Shown here piece after piece: positions 1 to 9,097 of a stretch of DNA of 64,000 nucleotides. The translations under genes and the position numbers were made by a program. The notes below the pieces were generated by a model, which was not told where the DNA came from, made no database searches, and was given only the letters and a program-made list of their open reading frames with translations. The number at the start of each line of letters is the position of its first letter. The stretch's first letter is position 1. The stretch comes from Bradyrhizobium sp. CIAT3101 (lineage in GTDB: Bacteria; Pseudomonadota; Alphaproteobacteria; Rhizobiales; Xanthobacteraceae): positions 8,639,001 through 8,703,000 of the forward strand of contig NZ_CP121634.1 of NCBI RefSeq assembly GCF_029714945.1. Reading direction: 5' to 3'.

Positions 1-1
1 A

Positions 2-556
2 TTTCCGCTGGTGAAGCTTGGAATCGTCGAACGATCGAGAAGCCAATTAGCAACCGCGCTCCGCAACGGCATGGTTGACCTCTATGTTGCAGCAGGAGAC
101 TCATTCCATATCAACAGCGCAATCAGTCGTCTCTGGAGCGAGCGGGTCTTTGTTGCTCTTCCTCACGATCATCCCCTGGCTCTGCAGGATGGCGTCTTAT
201 GGACCGATCTGAGCAACCAAGTCGTTTTGATTAGCCAATATGATTCGAGGCGCGAGCTCCAAGCGTTCCTGAATGCAGGTCTCATCGCCTCGACGGCGGG
301 CCCGCGGATCGAGCATCGCGATGTCAGTCGCGCAGAAATGCAGAATCTCGTTAGCATGGGGCTCGGCATCACCCTCGTGCTGGAATCCGACGTGGGCTCC
401 AATTCTTCTGGCTTGGTCTACCGGGAATTACGCGACAGCATGGGACCAAGCCGCGTCGGCTTTTTCGCGGTCTGGCGCCATGACAACGAAAGTCCAGCTC
501 TGGCCAATTTCCTCAACTTGCTGACAGAACGCTACCCTTCGTCATCTCTGGCGTGA
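2..556 (+). CDS. LysR-family regulator, 3' part
   Basis: The frame is open to the left edge, so the gene starts outside the window. The 181 residues readable from the GTG at 11 look like the effector-binding half of a LysR regulator, with alternating strands and helices and a late phrase 'MGLGITLVLESDV' typical of that domain. The DNA-binding helix-turn-helix should lie upstream. The 3' end overlaps the convergent DUF2274 gene by about 25 bases. The inducer and targets cannot be read from this part. A LysR gene beside a trb operon may be unrelated to transfer. Confidence 0.75.
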   Translation, partial: FPLVKLGIVERSRSQLATALRNGMVDLYVAAGDSFHINSAISRLWSERVFVALPHDHPLALQDGVLWTDLSNQVVLISQYDSRRELQAFLNAGLIASTAGPRIEHRDVSRAEMQNLVSMGLGITLVLESDVGSNSSGLVYRELRDSMGPSRVGFFAVWRHDNESPALANFLNLLTERYPSSSLA

Positions 557-771
557 AGCCGCTTTCGAGCCTTCGCAAACGCCCGGTCCGTTGCCATAAA
601 GCGTGCCACCATCGACGCGATCAGTTTGTTCGGATCGCTGATCTTCTGGCCGGTTTCACGGGAGAGAATTTCCGCGTAGGACATCAGATCGCGATGCACG
701 GCGGCGGGCAAGTCGATGGCGATGCGGACGGGCTTGTCATCTGCAATCGCTCCAATCTTCAGTTTGGTCAT
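532..771 (-). CDS. DUF2274 protein of the trb operon
   Basis: This small protein of 79 residues follows trbI with almost no gap, as DUF2274 genes commonly do in rhizobial trb operons. The ATG at 771 was chosen because GAGGA lies five bases upstream; the longer frame begins inside trbI. The sequence opens with 'MTKLKIGAIADDKPVRI' and has a middle segment ('HRDLMSYAEIL') resembling a ribbon-helix-helix fold. That could mean DNA or nucleoprotein binding, but no function is established. It is the last gene of the operon and overlaps the end of the LysR gene. Confidence 0.75.
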   Translation of the reverse strand: MTKLKIGAIADDKPVRIAIDLPAAVHRDLMSYAEILSRETGQKISDPNKLIASMVARFMATDRAFAKARKRLHARDDEG

Positions 772-772
772 T

Positions 773-1975
773 TCATCCTCTGTATGGCTCGAGCACGAGA
801 TCGCGGTTGACAATGACCCTCACCGGGAATCCCGGCCGAATGGTCAAGGTTGGCTGAATGTTGAGGTTGCGCCGAACAATCTGTTGTCCGGCCTGATTGA
901 CGGAGTCCCCTGCTCCACGGCGCAGCGCCGCAATGATGTCACTGTTGGAGCTATTGGCGTCTGCCCCGGAGTTGACCTCGGTCCCGACCGCGAGCAACGT
1001 CGATAATGCCGCGGCCCCCAAGAGTTCCTTCCAATGATTGTCCACCTCGTCCTCGAGGCCGGCGTAGCCAGCTGCATCCGCGCCTGGCTGGCGTTCGAGC
1101 ACGATGGAACGTCCATTGGGCATGATCAGACGCGTCCAGACGAGCAGCACGCGCGACTGCCCGAACGCGACCTGGCTATCGTAGATCCCGATCAGTCGCG
1201 CGCCTTGGGGGATCAGCCGAGCCCTGCCGGTCGGAGTATCGAAGACGCTTTCGGTCACTTGCGCTGTGATCTGGCCGGGTAGATCAGACCGGATACCGGT
1301 GATGAGAGCAGCCGGAATGACCGTTCCTGCTTGGACCACGAAGGGCGATGCTGGCTTGACCAGTCGATCGGGGCTTGTGGTACGCCGATCTATGGCCGCA
1401 TTGACGAAGGCAAGCTTGCGATCCTGCCCATTCTGCGCAAATGGTTCATCGGAAGACGCCGTCGGGCTCGCAGGCGTCTCGCTAAATGGTGTTGTAGCCG
1501 CCAATGCGCGCACGTTAGTCGTGGCAAACACCTTGCTGGTGCGCGCCGCCTCCGTTTCCTGATTGACGCGCTGCTGTTCAGCGTCGACTGCGAGCGAGCC
1601 GGATTGCGTTTGGGCTTGGGCTGCGAGGATCGGTCGCCCCAAATCGCCGGGCAAGGGCGGTCCGAGCTTTGGCACACCGTGAGGTATTCCGGCATAGTCC
1701 TTGGGCAAGGTCGAAAGTTGATCCGCAGTCGTGTGGTGGTCCGTCGAATAGAGCTCCTCAGGCGTGGGCTTAAGCTTTTCAGGTCTCTGCAGCGCCCATA
1801 GGGTCGCAACGGAGACCACGGCCAAAGCTAGACCAGTGCCAGCAAATAGTGCCTTTCGGGAGAGGCGCAATACGCGCGGCGGTTCGGGTCGCAGCCGCAG
1901 GGACCCGGCAATGTCCGCAGGTGCATCTGCGCGTGCCGCCTCATGCCCCCCGGCATCTCCGCTTGTGTTGCTCAC
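773..1975 (-). CDS. trbI: TrbI, VirB10-like T4SS protein
   Basis: TrbI (400 aa) is the VirB10-type protein that spans the periplasm and links inner and outer membrane parts of the conjugation channel. There is a short cytoplasmic N-terminus, one membrane segment near residues 44-62 ('LFAGTGLALAVVSVATLWAL'), a proline-rich stretch, then the conserved C-terminal barrel with phrases such as 'QVAFGQSRVLLVWTRLIMPNGRS'. The start overlaps the trbG stop (ATGA), indicating translational coupling. Length is normal for the family and the reading frame is intact. Confidence 0.95.
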   Translation of the reverse strand: MSNTSGDAGGHEAARADAPADIAGSLRLRPEPPRVLRLSRKALFAGTGLALAVVSVATLWALQRPEKLKPTPEELYSTDHHTTADQLSTLPKDYAGIPHGVPKLGPPLPGDLGRPILAAQAQTQSGSLAVDAEQQRVNQETEAARTSKVFATTNVRALAATTPFSETPASPTASSDEPFAQNGQDRKLAFVNAAIDRRTTSPDRLVKPASPFVVQAGTVIPAALITGIRSDLPGQITAQVTESVFDTPTGRARLIPQGARLIGIYDSQVAFGQSRVLLVWTRLIMPNGRSIVLERQPGADAAGYAGLEDEVDNHWKELLGAAALSTLLAVGTEVNSGADANSSNSDIIAALRRGAGDSVNQAGQQIVRRNLNIQPTLTIRPGFPVRVIVNRDLVLEPYRG

Positions 1976-2949
1976 ATCGACCTCCCATCGCTTCTTGCGA
2001 TACGCACTTTCTGCTGGCCATCACCGCCGAGCCGCAATTCGGCGGCCGCAAACAGCCGATCGACGATGAGGATATTGCCGTAGACGCGGTAGTTGACGAT
2101 CTCGGTCTTGCCGTCCGGTCCAATGACAAACAACGGCGGCATCTCGCCCTGAGTAATGCCTGCCGAGAATTCGACGTAGACCTTGCGTCCGTCGTCATAC
2201 ACGTTGACCGGCCGCCACGGCGGGCTGTCTCCTGAAATCGTATAACGATGGCGCCGCTCGGCCGGATCCGGAATGTACGGCGTCGCAGCCACCGCTTGAC
2301 CAGGAGCGGTACGGGCTTTCGGATAGAACCAGGCAACCGAGGGCATGTAGGGCTTTTCTCGGGAGCGAAGCTCAATCAGATAGGTCCTGCGGTCGGTGTT
2401 GACGACGAGATTGGTCGTAATCGCAGGACGCGTTGGCTTGACCATGATGTGAACGCGACGCTCATCACTGCTGCCGCTCTCGGTATCGCCCACCACCCAG
2501 CGCACGGTGTCGCCGGCAGCGACCGGACCTGAGCCGATCAGCTGCTCCCCCGGCTCAAGCGCGATATCGGTGATCTGTCCCGGCGCTGCGTAGATCTGGT
2601 AAAGCGCCCCGGGGCTATAGGGAAACACCTGCACCGCGTTGAAATACCCGTCCTTACGAGGTTCGACGCGCGCAGCGTCATTTGCGCTCTCAATCCGCTC
2701 GATCGGCTCCTTTGCCTCAAGCTTCTTGCCGCCGCGTCCCGGCGTCCACACGGGTGGAACGTGGAGCGGTTTTGGACGGTCATCGGCCAATGCCGGCAGA
2801 TCGGGAGGGGGCGCGATGTCGTCATCATAGCTGATCTTAGGCGGCTTTAAGGTGGTGCAGCCACCGAGCATACATAGGCTCATCAGGAGTGCGGACACGG
2901 CGCTTTGTCGGAGTTTCCGGGAGCTCGGCGCGAGTATCTGAGGCATCAC
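1972..2949 (-). CDS. trbG: TrbG, VirB9-like T4SS protein
   Basis: TrbG (325 aa) is the VirB9-type component of the conjugation channel and is expected in the periplasm and outer-membrane complex. The N-terminus has a lipoprotein-like signal ending in 'MLGGCTTL', so the cysteine is probably lipidated. The VirB9/CagX core follows, with 'ITTNLVVNTDRRTYLIELRS' and a C-terminal domain containing 'SPPWRPVNVYDDGRKVYVEF'. It overlaps both trbF upstream and trbI downstream by four bases. Confidence 0.95.
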   Translation of the reverse strand: MMPQILAPSSRKLRQSAVSALLMSLCMLGGCTTLKPPKISYDDDIAPPPDLPALADDRPKPLHVPPVWTPGRGGKKLEAKEPIERIESANDAARVEPRKDGYFNAVQVFPYSPGALYQIYAAPGQITDIALEPGEQLIGSGPVAAGDTVRWVVGDTESGSSDERRVHIMVKPTRPAITTNLVVNTDRRTYLIELRSREKPYMPSVAWFYPKARTAPGQAVAATPYIPDPAERRHRYTISGDSPPWRPVNVYDDGRKVYVEFSAGITQGEMPPLFVIGPDGKTEIVNYRVYGNILIVDRLFAAAELRLGGDGQQKVRIARSDGRSM

Positions 2950-3629
2950 GATCCGAACTCCTTCGACCAGTTGATCGCGTTGACATAAATGCCGAGCGGG
3001 TTCTTGCGCAGCCGCTCGATATCGCGGGGCGGTTCAACGACGATCGAGAGGATCGCACTCCACCGCTCGGTCGCCGCTAACTGTCCGTTCTCGTAATGCC
3101 GCTCGATCCAGGTTAAGCGGAAGCTGTCCATCGAGGCTCGTATAACGCTCGAGACCTCGACGGCAACTTGCGTTTTCCCGACCTTGGCGAAGGGATCGTT
3201 GTTGCGGGCGTAGTCATTCAGCGCGCCGGCGCCACGGTCGGTCGTGAAGTCGTATGCACGCAGCCAATCCTGGCGCAGCACGATGGCGTCCAACGGAAGC
3301 CCGCGCACATGCTCGACAAAACGCGCAAGATGGAAGGCAATCTGCGGATCGCTCGCCTCGTAGGCGGCATTTGCGGGAGCTATGGTTCTTGCCTCGCCCA
3401 GATGATCAACTTCGACAATCCAGGGCGTAACCGTTCCCTGCGCCGACTGCCAGATGAGGGCACTCGCAAATCCCGCGCTCAAGAACAGACAGCCAAACGC
3501 CATTAAGCGCCAATTCTTGGCCTGCAGGCGTGCCGAGCCAATACGATTGTCCCAGACCTGGGCTGCCCTCTGATAGGGGGTGATCGGCTCGGGCGTGCGG
3601 CCATAGTGGACAGACGATCGTTTGAACAT
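2946..3629 (-). CDS. trbF: TrbF, VirB8-like T4SS protein
   Basis: TrbF (227 aa) is a VirB8-type bitopic inner-membrane protein that nucleates assembly of the mating channel. After about 45 cytoplasmic residues there is one membrane helix ('LMAFGCLFLSAGFASALIW'), then a periplasmic NTF2-like domain with the family pattern 'WIVEVDHLGEA' and a C-terminal 'NPLGIYVNAINWSKE'. A strong ribosome site (AGGAG) precedes the ATG. An 81-base gap separates it from trbL and the stop overlaps trbG. Confidence 0.95.
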   Translation of the reverse strand: MFKRSSVHYGRTPEPITPYQRAAQVWDNRIGSARLQAKNWRLMAFGCLFLSAGFASALIWQSAQGTVTPWIVEVDHLGEARTIAPANAAYEASDPQIAFHLARFVEHVRGLPLDAIVLRQDWLRAYDFTTDRGAGALNDYARNNDPFAKVGKTQVAVEVSSVIRASMDSFRLTWIERHYENGQLAATERWSAILSIVVEPPRDIERLRKNPLGIYVNAINWSKEFGS

Positions 3630-3710
3630 GCGGGTAATCTCCTAAAAACTAACCTGCCGCCTTGAGCGCCGCCGGCCCGGAGGGAATGAAAGACGCCTCC
3701 AGTGGCATCG

Positions 3711-4949
3711 TTATTCTTGCTCCTTGAGATCGACCGATGCGCCACCACTTGCGTGATCGCCGGTACGAACGGCATTTGTTGCGGCTGTCGCGCCCTGGTG
3801 GATCGCTTGTGCGCGCTTTGCGCGGCGCGCCCAGGCAGGCACCTCCTGAGATGCCGCACCTGATGCATCTGACGTACTCACATCACGAGCCGCTGCGCCC
3901 CCGCCAAGACGAGCCGCAAGGATCCGCAAAGGACTTGCCGCGGCAGAGGCGCCCGCATCAGTGACACCGGAGAGGCCACCCGCCCGGAAAGCGCTAGAGG
4001 TTCCGCTCGCGATCGCCGAGGTGGCCCTTGCGCCAGTGCCGATTGCGCCGCTGGCCAGTCCAATTCCACCTGCAGCGAGACCTGCTCCAGCTGCAAGCAA
4101 TCCTCCCGCCGCAAGACCCGTGCCCACTGCTGCTCCAGCACCAAGCTGCGGTCCGCCGGAAACGATGCCGTTGGCGATACCGGGTCCGAAGATTCCGAGC
4201 CCCAGCAGCGACAATGCGGCAAGGACCAGAGCCATCGCGTCCTCCACCGTTGGCTGGTTGCCCCCGAAGCCGGCCGTGAACTGAGCAAATAGGGTCGATC
4301 CGATGCCGACGATGACCGCGAGCACCAGGACTTTGACCCCGGAGGAGATGACATTGCCGAGCACCCGCTCAGCGGCAAACGCGGTTTTTCCAAACAACCC
4401 AAATGGGATCAGCACAAAGCCAGCGAGCGTTGTCAGCTTGAACTCGATCAGGGTGACGAACAGCTGGATTGCCAGGATGAAGAAGGCGAGCAGCACCACG
4501 ATCCAGGCGAACAGCAGGACCGTGATCTGAACGAAGTTTTCGAAGAAGCTGACATAGCCCATGAGGCCCGAGATCGATTCAAGGATCGGTCGACCGGCAT
4601 CCAGACCGACCTGAGCGATCTTTCCTGGCCTGAAAAAGTCCACTGAGGAAAGGCCGGTTCCGGACGCTTTCAATCCAAGTCCGGCGAAGCTCTCGAATAC
4701 GATCCGTGCCAGGCTATTCCAGTTGCCGATGAGGTATGCGAACACACCGACGAACATGGTTTTTTTGACAAGTCGGGCGATGATCTCTTCATCCGCGCCC
4801 CAGGACCAGAATAGGCCGGCGAGCGCGATGTCGATCGCAGCTAACGTGGTCGCGAGGTATCCGACTTCGCCTCCGATCAGCCCGAAGCCGGAGTCGATAT
4901 ATCGGGTAAAGGTCTCCAGGAATTGGTCGATGACGCCAGTACCGCTCAT
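3711..4949 (-). CDS. trbL: TrbL, polytopic T4SS membrane protein
   Basis: TrbL (412 aa) is the VirB6-like polytopic inner-membrane subunit. The first 270 residues carry about six hydrophobic segments. They are followed by a glycine- and alanine-rich tail ('GAGLAAGGIGLASGAIGTG') and a more polar C-terminus, the typical TrbL layout. It lies directly after trbK (three bases). The low-complexity tail may be variable between strains. The frame is complete. Confidence 0.95.
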   Translation of the reverse strand: MSGTGVIDQFLETFTRYIDSGFGLIGGEVGYLATTLAAIDIALAGLFWSWGADEEIIARLVKKTMFVGVFAYLIGNWNSLARIVFESFAGLGLKASGTGLSSVDFFRPGKIAQVGLDAGRPILESISGLMGYVSFFENFVQITVLLFAWIVVLLAFFILAIQLFVTLIEFKLTTLAGFVLIPFGLFGKTAFAAERVLGNVISSGVKVLVLAVIVGIGSTLFAQFTAGFGGNQPTVEDAMALVLAALSLLGLGIFGPGIANGIVSGGPQLGAGAAVGTGLAAGGLLAAGAGLAAGGIGLASGAIGTGARATSAIASGTSSAFRAGGLSGVTDAGASAAASPLRILAARLGGGAAARDVSTSDASGAASQEVPAWARRAKRAQAIHQGATAATNAVRTGDHASGGASVDLKEQE

Positions 4950-4952
4950 CGT

Positions 4953-5330
4953 TCACTCGTCATTGTCGGGAATGGAAGGATAGGGGGACGGCAGACGGCT
5001 CTCATCCTTGCCGCGCACAGGCGAAGATGCGTCGGGATTAGTTTCGCTAATACCAGCCCCTGGGGATCCGCGGCGAGAGCCGAAGAAGTCGCGGCGGTTC
5101 TCGTCCCAGAGCTTCCGGCACGCGACCAGAGCATCTTTCTGCTCGTATTGGACGGACCGACATTGCTCAAGCTTTGCGGCAGTCGGGTCAGCCGACCCTT
5201 GCGCGATAGACGCTTCGGACAAAGCATCATCTTGGTCGCCGCGCAGCCTGATCGTGCAAGCCACAACAACCAGGACAGCAAGCGTCACCGCCAATATCAT
5301 CGGAATTCGTTCGAGTGTGTTCTTCGACAT
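4953..5330 (-). CDS. trbK: TrbK-like entry exclusion protein
   Basis: This small protein of 125 aa sits between trbJ and trbL, the position of the alternative TrbK (trbK-alt) in rhizobial trb operons. It has an N-terminal membrane segment ending in 'VLVVVAC', which may be a lipobox. The rest is charged and proline-rich, with a pattern of spaced cysteines around 'CRSVQYEQKDALVACRKLW'. TrbK-type proteins are linked to entry exclusion, which stops transfer between cells that already carry the element. That role is inferred from position. Confidence 0.8.
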   Translation of the reverse strand: MSKNTLERIPMILAVTLAVLVVVACTIRLRGDQDDALSEASIAQGSADPTAAKLEQCRSVQYEQKDALVACRKLWDENRRDFFGSRRGSPGAGISETNPDASSPVRGKDESRLPSPYPSIPDNDE

Positions 5331-6064
5331 CAGTGAAACATCTGCACAGTTGTGGACTGGTAGCCTTGTCCCTGCGTCAGGAACCGCCTGAGCTGCTCTC
5401 TGCCCTGATCCTGGGCGGCCGCTCGTTGTGCCTGCTCCAAAGTCTGAGCACGCCCTTGCGCGGCGATTGCCGCGGTGAGATCCGCGAGCTGCTGGTTTTG
5501 AAGCGCAAGCAACTGATTGCCGGCTTGGCTTGCCTGCAGCGCACCGCTGGCGCCCTGGCTCGCACTTACGAGCGCCGACATCTGGGCACGGTTGGCGTCG
5601 AGATTGCCGACCACGGTCGCCTGCACGCGCATGGCGTCCTGAAAGCCGGCCACAGCGTTCTGCCAGCGTGTTTGCGCATTTGCGATCAGCGCCTGGGCCG
5701 GCTGGCTCGAAGAAGCCGGTGCGTAGGTGGATGAGAACGCGTGGTCAATCTGCTGCACATCATAGGCGATGCGTTGCGCTTGGCCGAGCAACTGCTGGGT
5801 ACGCTGGATCGACTGCTCTAGCTGTTGCAACGAAGAATATGGCAGACTTGCCAGATTTTTGGCCTGGTTGATCAACATCAGCGCCTGGTTTTGCAGCGAT
5901 GTGATCTGGTTGTTGATCTGTTGCAATTCGCGGGCTGCCGTCAGCACATTTTGCGCGTAGTTGTTCGGATCGAATACGATCCACTGTGCCCTGGCCTCTC
6001 CTGACACTTGGAGAATGGCAGCAGCAAACAAGCCCGCCGTTAAGAGCTGAGTTAGACGTCGCAT
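5330..6064 (-). CDS. trbJ: TrbJ, VirB5-like T4SS protein
   Basis: TrbJ (244 aa) is the VirB5-like periplasmic, pilus-associated subunit. The ATG at 6064 overlaps the trbE stop as ATGA and is followed by a cleavable signal peptide ('MRRLTQLLTAGLFAAAILQV' ending in 'EARAQW'). The mature part is glutamine-rich and strongly helical with coiled-coil character ('LQQINNQITSLQNQALMLIN'), as usual for the family. A longer upstream frame reads into trbE and is not a credible start. Confidence 0.93.
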   Translation of the reverse strand: MRRLTQLLTAGLFAAAILQVSGEARAQWIVFDPNNYAQNVLTAARELQQINNQITSLQNQALMLINQAKNLASLPYSSLQQLEQSIQRTQQLLGQAQRIAYDVQQIDHAFSSTYAPASSSQPAQALIANAQTRWQNAVAGFQDAMRVQATVVGNLDANRAQMSALVSASQGASGALQASQAGNQLLALQNQQLADLTAAIAAQGRAQTLEQAQRAAAQDQGREQLRRFLTQGQGYQSTTVQMFH

Positions 6065-8502
6065 CAGAGGCTCCCTGCCGTTGCAAGTTGCGGAACAAGG
6101 TCGCAGACCCAGGCGAGCTCGCGCGCCTTGAGCCAACCCGTCACGAAATTCTCCCGGCCGTGCTCGGCTAGGACTTGGTCAATCATGGCTTGATCGGCCT
6201 TCGAGGAGCTGGCTGTGAAAGCGAGCGCAACCTCGCCGAGGCCCAGTTCGAACAGGCGATTGCCCCGCCGGGACTGGCAGTAGTAGTCGCGCTTCGGTGT
6301 TGCGCGAGCAAGAATCTCGATCTGCCGGTCATTGAGCCCAAAGCGACGATAAATTGCCGTTATCTGCGGCTCGATGGCGCGGTCGTTTGGCAGCAGGATT
6401 CGGGTCGGACAGCTTTCGATGATCGCGGGCGCAATGGGTGAGCCGTCAATGTCCGCAAGCGACTGGGTCGCAAAGACAACGGAGGCGTTCTTCTTGCGAA
6501 GTGTCTTCAGCCATTCGCGGAGTTGCCCGGCAAAATGGGCGTCATCGAGGGCGAGCCAACCCTCATCAATGATGAGCAGGGTCGGTCGGCCGTCAAAGCG
6601 GTCCTCAATGCGATGAAACAGATAGGAAAGGACGGCAGGGGCAGCAGCGGTCCCGATCAGCCCATCGGTCTCAAATACCTGGACGGAGGAGCCACCGAGG
6701 TGTTCGCTTTCAGCATCGAGCAAGCGATCATATGGACCGCCAAGGCAATAGGGCTGTAGCGCCCGCTTCACCATATTGGACTGAACGAGCACCGATAGTC
6801 CCGTGAGAGTGCGCTCAGGAGCGGGCGCCGAAGCGAGGGACGTGAGCGCGGACCAAATGTGCTCTCTGACCTCGGGCGTGACCTCGACCCGCTCGCGGGA
6901 CAGAATCGAGGCAATCCAGTCGGCCGCCCAACCGCGTTCGGAGACCTCATGGATTTTGGCGAGCGGTTGCAGCGCAACAGATTCGGACGATTCTCCGGCG
7001 ACCGCACCGCCAAGATCATGCCAGTCGCCGCCCATTGCGACGGCTGCCGCCCTGATCGAGGCGCCAAAGTCGAAGGCGAAGATCTGTGCCCCAGGATAGC
7101 GGCGGAACTGCAAGGCCATCATCGCCAGGAGAACGGACTTACCGGCGCCGGTCGGCCCTATAATAAGAGTGTGCCCGACGTCCCCGACATGCAGCGAAAA
7201 CCGAAACGGGGTTGATCCCTCAGCCTTCCCAAAGAACAGCGGCGGCGCCTTGAAGTGATGGTCCCTCACCTCCCCAGCCCATACGGCCGATAGCGGGACC
7301 ATATGAGCCAGATTAAGCGTCGAAATCGGCGGCTGGCGGACATTGGCGTAGACGTGTCCGGGCAGGCTGCCGAGCCAGGCCTCGACGGCATTGACGGTTT
7401 CCGTCATGCAGGTGAAATCGCGGCCCTGGATCACCTTTTCGACCAGACGCAGCTTTTCGTCGGCGGCGCGCGGATTGATATCCCAGACGGTAACGGTAGC
7501 GGTGACAAAGGCTTCTCCGATCTGATCCGAGCCCAATTCCTGAAGGGCCGCATCAGCATCGATCGCCTTATTGTTCGCATCGGTATCAAGAAGAGCCGAC
7601 GCCTCGTTGGTCATCACCTCTTTCAGGATCGCCGCGATCGACTTGCGCTTGGCAAACCACTGACGCCGGATTTTTGTGAGGAGCCTTGTCGCGTCGGCCT
7701 TATCGAGCATGATGGCCCGGGTCGACCAGCGATATGGGAACGTCAAGCGGTTCAGATCGTCAAGAATTCCAGGCGTCGTAGCGCTTGGAAATCCGACCAC
7801 GGTCAGAACGCGGATGTGGGCTTCGCCCAGCATCGGCCCGAGCCCGCCGGTTAGCGGCTGATCGGCGAGCAAGGCATCGAGATACATGGGAATCTCGGGC
7901 ACTCGGACCCGGTGCCGTTTAGTCGAGATGGTGGAATGCAGGTAGGTTAGGGTGGCCTCGTCATCGAGCCAGCCGCATTCCGGCATGAACCCTTCCACAA
8001 GCTTGAGAACGCGATCGGTGCGATCGAGAAATCCGCTCAGCGTCTCCCGCGAATCTTCGCCAACCGTCCGCTGGCCGCCCTCATAGAGCAGGCGTTCTGT
8101 GGCCGCGGTGCTCTCAGCTGGCGGCAGATAGAGGAAAGTCAGATAGTAGCTCGACTCGTAGTGAGCGCCCTCCTCTTCAAATTGTGCCTTTCGCTCGGCG
8201 TCGACCAGAGCGGATGCTACATCGGGAAAATTGTTCGGGGGGTACGCGCCCGCTGCATGGCGCTGCGCCTCCACAAACACCGCCCAGCCGGATCCGAGAC
8301 GGCGCAGAGCATTGTTCAACCTGCCGACAACCGCGACAAGTTCGGCCGGCACTGCACTTTCGAGATCTGGTCCCCGGAATCTCGCCGTACGTTGAAACGA
8401 GCCATCCTTGTTGAGGACGACCCCCTCATCGACGAGCGCCGCCCAGGGCAGAAAGTCGGCAAGACGAGTGTTTGAGCGCTGGTATTCAGCGAGATTCATC
8501 AT
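6064..8502 (-). CDS. trbE: TrbE, VirB4-like conjugation ATPase
   Basis: TrbE (812 aa) is the large VirB4-type ATPase that powers assembly of the conjugation channel at the inner membrane. The N-terminal CagE/VirB4 domain is followed by a Walker A loop 'IIGPTGAGKS' near residues 447-456 and a Walker B 'TLLIIDEGWLAL'. The ATG at 8502 opening 'MMNLAEYQ' is preferred; an in-frame GTG at 8514 would add four residues and touch trbD. The coding frame is intact and overlaps trbJ. Confidence 0.96.
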   Translation of the reverse strand: MMNLAEYQRSNTRLADFLPWAALVDEGVVLNKDGSFQRTARFRGPDLESAVPAELVAVVGRLNNALRRLGSGWAVFVEAQRHAAGAYPPNNFPDVASALVDAERKAQFEEEGAHYESSYYLTFLYLPPAESTAATERLLYEGGQRTVGEDSRETLSGFLDRTDRVLKLVEGFMPECGWLDDEATLTYLHSTISTKRHRVRVPEIPMYLDALLADQPLTGGLGPMLGEAHIRVLTVVGFPSATTPGILDDLNRLTFPYRWSTRAIMLDKADATRLLTKIRRQWFAKRKSIAAILKEVMTNEASALLDTDANNKAIDADAALQELGSDQIGEAFVTATVTVWDINPRAADEKLRLVEKVIQGRDFTCMTETVNAVEAWLGSLPGHVYANVRQPPISTLNLAHMVPLSAVWAGEVRDHHFKAPPLFFGKAEGSTPFRFSLHVGDVGHTLIIGPTGAGKSVLLAMMALQFRRYPGAQIFAFDFGASIRAAAVAMGGDWHDLGGAVAGESSESVALQPLAKIHEVSERGWAADWIASILSRERVEVTPEVREHIWSALTSLASAPAPERTLTGLSVLVQSNMVKRALQPYCLGGPYDRLLDAESEHLGGSSVQVFETDGLIGTAAAPAVLSYLFHRIEDRFDGRPTLLIIDEGWLALDDAHFAGQLREWLKTLRKKNASVVFATQSLADIDGSPIAPAIIESCPTRILLPNDRAIEPQITAIYRRFGLNDRQIEILARATPKRDYYCQSRRGNRLFELGLGEVALAFTASSSKADQAMIDQVLAEHGRENFVTGWLKARELAWVCDLVPQLATAGSL

Positions 8503-8510
8503 GGGACATT

Positions 8511-8771
8511 TCACGTGTTGAGGTGACCGGGAATGCGGACGTGTCGGCGCACGACTTCGACGAAATCTGGATCGCGCTTAGCGGCCCAGACGGCCGCAAT
8601 ATGGCCGATGAACCAGACGAGGAGACCTGCGATCCACAACCGCAAGCCCAATCCAAGTGCTGCCGCCAAGGTGCCGTTGAGGATTGCAACCGAACGCGGC
8701 GCCCCGCCCATCAGGATCGGTTCCGTCAAGGCGCGATGGACTGGTGCAACAAAACCTGGGACCTCATCCAT
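8511..8771 (-). CDS. trbD: TrbD, VirB3-like T4SS protein
   Basis: TrbD (86 aa) is the small VirB3-type inner-membrane protein that partners the VirB4-type ATPase. It has two adjacent hydrophobic segments around residues 28-62, flanked by 'PVHRALTEPILMGGAPR' and 'KRDPDFVEVVRRHVR', both typical of the family. The start overlaps the trbC stop by one base and trbE begins a few bases downstream, so the three are almost certainly translated from one message. Confidence 0.93.
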   Translation of the reverse strand: MDEVPGFVAPVHRALTEPILMGGAPRSVAILNGTLAAALGLGLRLWIAGLLVWFIGHIAAVWAAKRDPDFVEVVRRHVRIPGHLNT

Positions 8772-9097
8772 CAGATCAGCACTCCGCCGCCAAAGGAGAA
8801 GAACGAGAGAAAGAAGCTCGATGCGGCAAAGGCAATCGACAGGCCGAACACGATCTGCACGAGCCGCCGAAATCCGCCCGAGGTATCACCAAATGCCAGC
8901 GACAGCCCGGTCACGATGATGATGATGACCGCAAGGATCTTGGCGACGGGCCCCTCGACCGATTGCAGGATTTGGTTGAGCGGCTGCTCCCAGGGCATGT
9001 TCGAGCCAGCGGCCCAGGCGGGAAGCGCGCTCGACAACGCGAGGGTTAATGCCGCGATGGCGATGAGAGGCTTGTTGCGAGGCGATCTCAGGCTCAT
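8771..9097 (-). CDS. trbC: TrbC, VirB2-like pilin
   Basis: TrbC (108 aa) is the pilin precursor. It has a long signal peptide ending in 'ALPAWAAG', then two hydrophobic helices ('ILAVIIIIVTGLSLAFG' and 'IVFGLSIAFAASSFFLSFF') separated by a short polar loop. TrbC pilins are processed and often cyclised by the TraF peptidase. A traF gene is present in this window at 36.7 kb. The start overlaps the trbB stop by four bases. Confidence 0.93.
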   Translation of the reverse strand: MSLRSPRNKPLIAIAALTLALSSALPAWAAGSNMPWEQPLNQILQSVEGPVAKILAVIIIIVTGLSLAFGDTSGGFRRLVQIVFGLSIAFAASSFFLSFFSFGGGVLI